Positions 4,607 through 6,585 of a stretch of DNA of 6,585 nucleotides are shown piece after piece. Location of the stretch: positions 1 to 6,585 of the forward strand of contig DSDB01000287.1 in NCBI GenBank assembly GCA_011057845.1, read 5' to 3'. The translations under genes were made by a program, and so were the position numbers. How positions within the stretch are numbered: the stretch's first letter is position 1; the number at the start of each line of letters is the position of its first letter. The notes below the pieces were generated by a model. That model did no database searches. It was not told where the DNA came from and was given only the letters and a program-made list of their open reading frames with translations. Source of the DNA: Phycisphaerales bacterium (GTDB lineage Bacteria > Planctomycetota > Phycisphaerae > Sedimentisphaerales > Anaerobacaceae).

Positions 4607-5812
4607 CTATTTTCCTGTGACGACGCTGGACATCTTGAAGATCGGCAGGATGATGCTCATGGCGATGAAGCCGACGAGCACGCCCATCACGACGATCATG
4701 ATCGGCTCGATCATGGATGTGACCGTCTTGATGATGGTCCGTAGTTCGCGTGCGTAGAATTCGGACACGTCGCGGAGGACGTCGCTCATGGTGCCGGAGT
4801 CCTCGCCGCTGCGTATCATCTGGACGACATTGGCGGGCATGAGGGTGGACCGCATGAGGCTGGAGGCGATCTTCTTGCCCTGGCGGACCTCCTCGTGGAC
4901 GGCCAGCCACATGTTCTTGTAGAGGGTGTTGCCCGCGATCTGGGCGGTAATGGCGATGGTGTTCAGAATGGGGACGCCCGCGCGGGTCAGGACACCCATG
5001 GTGTGCAGGCTTCGGGTGATGTAGAGGTTGCGGCAGAGGGTCTTCATGAGGGGGACGGTGAGCTTGACCTTGTCCCACCAGACGCGGCCGATGTGGGTCT
5101 GGATGAAGTACCAGAACCCGACAAAGAAGGCGGCGACGCCCGGCAGTATCAGGAACCAGTAGCCTCGCAGAAAGGCGCTGGCGGCCATCAGGGCCTTGGT
5201 CGGCTTGGGCAGGAGGTGCTCCTTGCCGGCGAAGATGGCGGTGAAGCGGGGCAGAACGAAGCACAGCAGGAAGGTCGTTACGGTCACGGCCATCACGGCG
5301 ATGATGACGGGGTAGACCATGGCGCCCTTGACCTGTGAACTGGTTTCGGCCTCCTGGTCGAGGTATCCGGCCAGTTTCTGGAGCATGTCACTGAGGGAGC
5401 CGGAAATCTCGGCGGCGGCGACCATGTTGATGTAGATGTTCGTGAAGATCTGCGGGTGCTCGGCGAGGGCCTGGGAGAAGCTGCATCCGCCTTCGATTCG
5501 GGTCTTGAGGTCGAGGATGGCCGTTTTGAATTTCTGGTTCTGGGTCTGTTCGCCGATGGATTCGAGGGCATCCTGGAGGCTGATGCCGGCCCGGACCATG
5601 ATGGCGAGTTGGTTGGTGAAGTTCAGGATGTCCTTCTTACTGGGGCCAAACTCCACGCGAAACTGCCGCAGCTTGTCAATTCCCGTGGGAGACTGGGGCG
5701 TGTCGGTCGAGGAGCGGCTGCTTCGGGCACGGGCCTCATGTTGCCGGGCGCCGGCCGGGCGATCAAGGACGGCGGCGGAATGGAAGTCATTGGATGAATC
5801 TGTGAAGTTCAT
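4607..5812 (-). CDS. gspF: Type II secretion / type IV pilus inner-membrane platform protein GspF/PilC
   Basis: The 401-residue polytopic protein is the inner-membrane platform that couples the cytoplasmic ATPase to pilin or pseudopilin extraction and insertion. It has the two T2SSF domains of the family: about 65-188 (FTNQLAIMVRAGISLQDALE, then NMVAAAEISGSLSDMLQKLA) and about 268-390 (LHTMGVLTRAGVPILNTIAI, then MIRSGEDSGTMSDVLRDVSE). Membrane helices are seen at about 167-188 (YPVIIAVMAVTVTTFLLCFV), 218-240 and 370-392. Length matches the family (about 400). The first 60 residues are a polar, low-complexity stretch rich in S, T, R and D rather than the usual short beta segment. The ATG at 5812 is preceded by only a weak GAG. 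It lies 14 bases after pilT and just before two pseudopilins, a classic order for pilus/secretion operons. PilC and GspF cannot be told apart from sequence alone. Confidence 0.92.
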   Translation of the reverse strand: MNFTDSSNDFHSAAVLDRPAGARQHEARARSSRSSTDTPQSPTGIDKLRQFRVEFGPSKKDILNFTNQLAIMVRAGISLQDALESIGEQTQNQKFKTAILDLKTRIEGGCSFSQALAEHPQIFTNIYINMVAAAEISGSLSDMLQKLAGYLDQEAETSSQVKGAMVYPVIIAVMAVTVTTFLLCFVLPRFTAIFAGKEHLLPKPTKALMAASAFLRGYWFLILPGVAAFFVGFWYFIQTHIGRVWWDKVKLTVPLMKTLCRNLYITRSLHTMGVLTRAGVPILNTIAITAQIAGNTLYKNMWLAVHEEVRQGKKIASSLMRSTLMPANVVQMIRSGEDSGTMSDVLRDVSEFYARELRTIIKTVTSMIEPIMIVVMGVLVGFIAMSIILPIFKMSSVVTGK

Positions 5813-5826
5813 GGGATCTCATCGGT

Positions 5827-6585
5827 TCAGACCTTGAGCAGAGAGGGTTTGTGTGTGACTTCTAATGACGGTCGGGCCGGCAGCATCTTGTCCATCTTGC
5901 CCGGATTGGTCGAACGCGCGACGGCTTCTTCGCGGTCGATGTAGCCTTTGTTGTAGACGTCGGCGATGCTGTTGTCGAGGCTCTGCATGCCGAGGCGGCG
6001 CGAGGTTTCGATGATGTTGGGAATCTCGTAGACGCGGTTCTCGCGGATGCAGTTTCGTGTGGCGCTGGTGCACAACAGTATTTCAATGCAGGGTACCATG
6101 CCGGACTTGTCAACGCGTTTGAAGAGGGTCTGACTGATGACGGCCTGGAGAGTGCCGGCGAGCATGGCGCGGATCTGGTTCTGTTGGGCCGCCGGGTAGA
6201 TGTCGATGATGCGCTCGATGGTCTGGGAGGCGTTGATCGTGTGCAGGGTGCTGAAGACCAGGTGTCCGGTTTCGGCGGCGGTGATGGTGAAGCTGGTCGT
6301 TTCAAGGTCGCGCATTTCGCCGACCATGATGATATCGGGGTCCTGACGCAGGACGTGCTTGAGACCGGAGGCGAAGGTGGGGCAGTCGCTGCCGATTTCC
6401 CGCTGTTCGATCATGCTGCGGTTGTTTTCGAGCAGATACTCGATGGGGTCTTCGAGGGTGATGATGCGTTTGCCGTATTTCTTGTTGATGCTGCCGATCA
6501 GGGCGGCCAAAGACGTGCTTTTCCCGGAGCCGGTGTGTCCGGTCACCAGGACCAGGCCGCGCGGCAGGTCGATCAGGTCATGGAC
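5827..6585 (-). CDS. pilT: Type IV pilus retraction-type ATPase PilT (5' end beyond window)
   Basis: The 252 residues seen are open to the window edge, so the N-terminal PAS-like domain (about 100-130 residues) is missing. The C-terminal AAA+ core is complete: Walker A GHTGSGKST (16-24), Asp box ITLEDPIEY (42-50), Walker B region DPDIIMVGEMRDLET (82-96) with the catalytic glutamate E90, and His box AETGHLVFSTLHT (104-116). These hexameric cytoplasmic ATPases hydrolyse ATP to pull pilins back into the membrane. The call PilT rather than PilB/GspE rests on the PilT-type stretch QREIGSD...FASGLKHVLRQDPD, the lack of a tetracysteine zinc site, the end LGMQSLDNSIADVYNKGYI with REEAVARS, and a variant of the PilT AIRNLIRE motif (ATRNCIRE, 175-182). 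The gene is first in the visible operon, upstream of gspF/pilC by 14 bases. Proline of the usual GPTGSGKST is replaced by H. Confidence 0.93.
   Translation of the reverse strand, partial: VHDLIDLPRGLVLVTGHTGSGKSTSLAALIGSINKKYGKRIITLEDPIEYLLENNRSMIEQREIGSDCPTFASGLKHVLRQDPDIIMVGEMRDLETTSFTITAAETGHLVFSTLHTINASQTIERIIDIYPAAQQNQIRAMLAGTLQAVISQTLFKRVDKSGMVPCIEILLCTSATRNCIRENRVYEIPNIIETSRRLGMQSLDNSIADVYNKGYIDREEAVARSTNPGKMDKMLPARPSLEVTHKPSLLKV

Noticed and set aside
4587..5264. 225-codon frame on the - strand inside gspF/pilC
   Set aside because: It is a second frame of the same strand giving a His/Arg/Pro-rich product with no domains, while the 401-residue frame matches the T2SSF family throughout.

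Overview
The window looks like chromosomal DNA of a GC-rich planctomycete, most likely from the Phycisphaerae or a related anaerobic/marine lineage. This is inferred from an exported protein that joins a dockerin-type calcium-loop pair (DIDRDGDVDFQDLALMADCW) to a linker/FN3-like module starting TPPEPNVMRW and containing YRVKARDTSGNRNET, a style common in that group. A Gfo/Idh/MocA-like C-terminus and an SSF transporter with the STEQFVGMAG signature also fit. No phylogenetic marker is complete enough to prove this.

Left part (1-839, + strand): the last 40 codons of a probable Gfo/Idh/MocA oxidoreductase end at 123. A 224-base non-coding stretch follows, with two strong adjacent hairpins (167-185, 197-221) and a textbook intrinsic terminator (273-310) whose loop contains a perfect TATAAT. 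Next is a solute:sodium symporter ORF (348-839) of only 163 residues. It keeps the N-terminal helices and the last two helices of the family, joined in frame, and lacks the roughly 300-400 residues between. It is best read as an internally deleted, probably non-functional, transporter or an assembly collapse.

Middle part (847-3311, - strand): one large exported protein (729 residues from the GTG at 3036) has the layout signal peptide, Rossmann/GATase-like domain, dockerin pair, FN3-like module, DUF3616-like C-terminus. It converges tail-to-tail with the transporter, 7 bases apart. Its 5' region (3037-3311) holds a good Shine-Dalgarno, a 14-bp perfect palindrome and an AT-rich -10-like inverted repeat. 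No other gene is visible between 3037 and 3311.

Then comes tRNA-Val(GAC) (3312-3385, - strand), complete and well folded but with C instead of the near-universal U at position 33. A sigma70-like promoter lies just upstream. The 171 bases between the tRNA and the next gene contain several inverted repeats and no gene.

Right part (3557-6585, - strand): a tight four-gene type IV pilus/type II secretion operon in transcription order pilT (5' end cut by the window edge), gspF/pilC, a GspI/PilV-like pseudopilin and a GspJ-like pseudopilin, with gaps of 11-46 bases. The ATPase would power movement of the fibre through the inner-membrane platform protein GspF/PilC, and the two pseudopilins would be processed by a prepilin peptidase and form the tip of the fibre. 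No secretin, major pilin, assembly ATPase or peptidase is inside the window.

No phage, insertion sequence, CRISPR or defence system was seen. The most unusual items are the truncated symporter, the C33 tRNA, the TATAAT inside the terminator loop and the PilT/pseudopilin gene arrangement.
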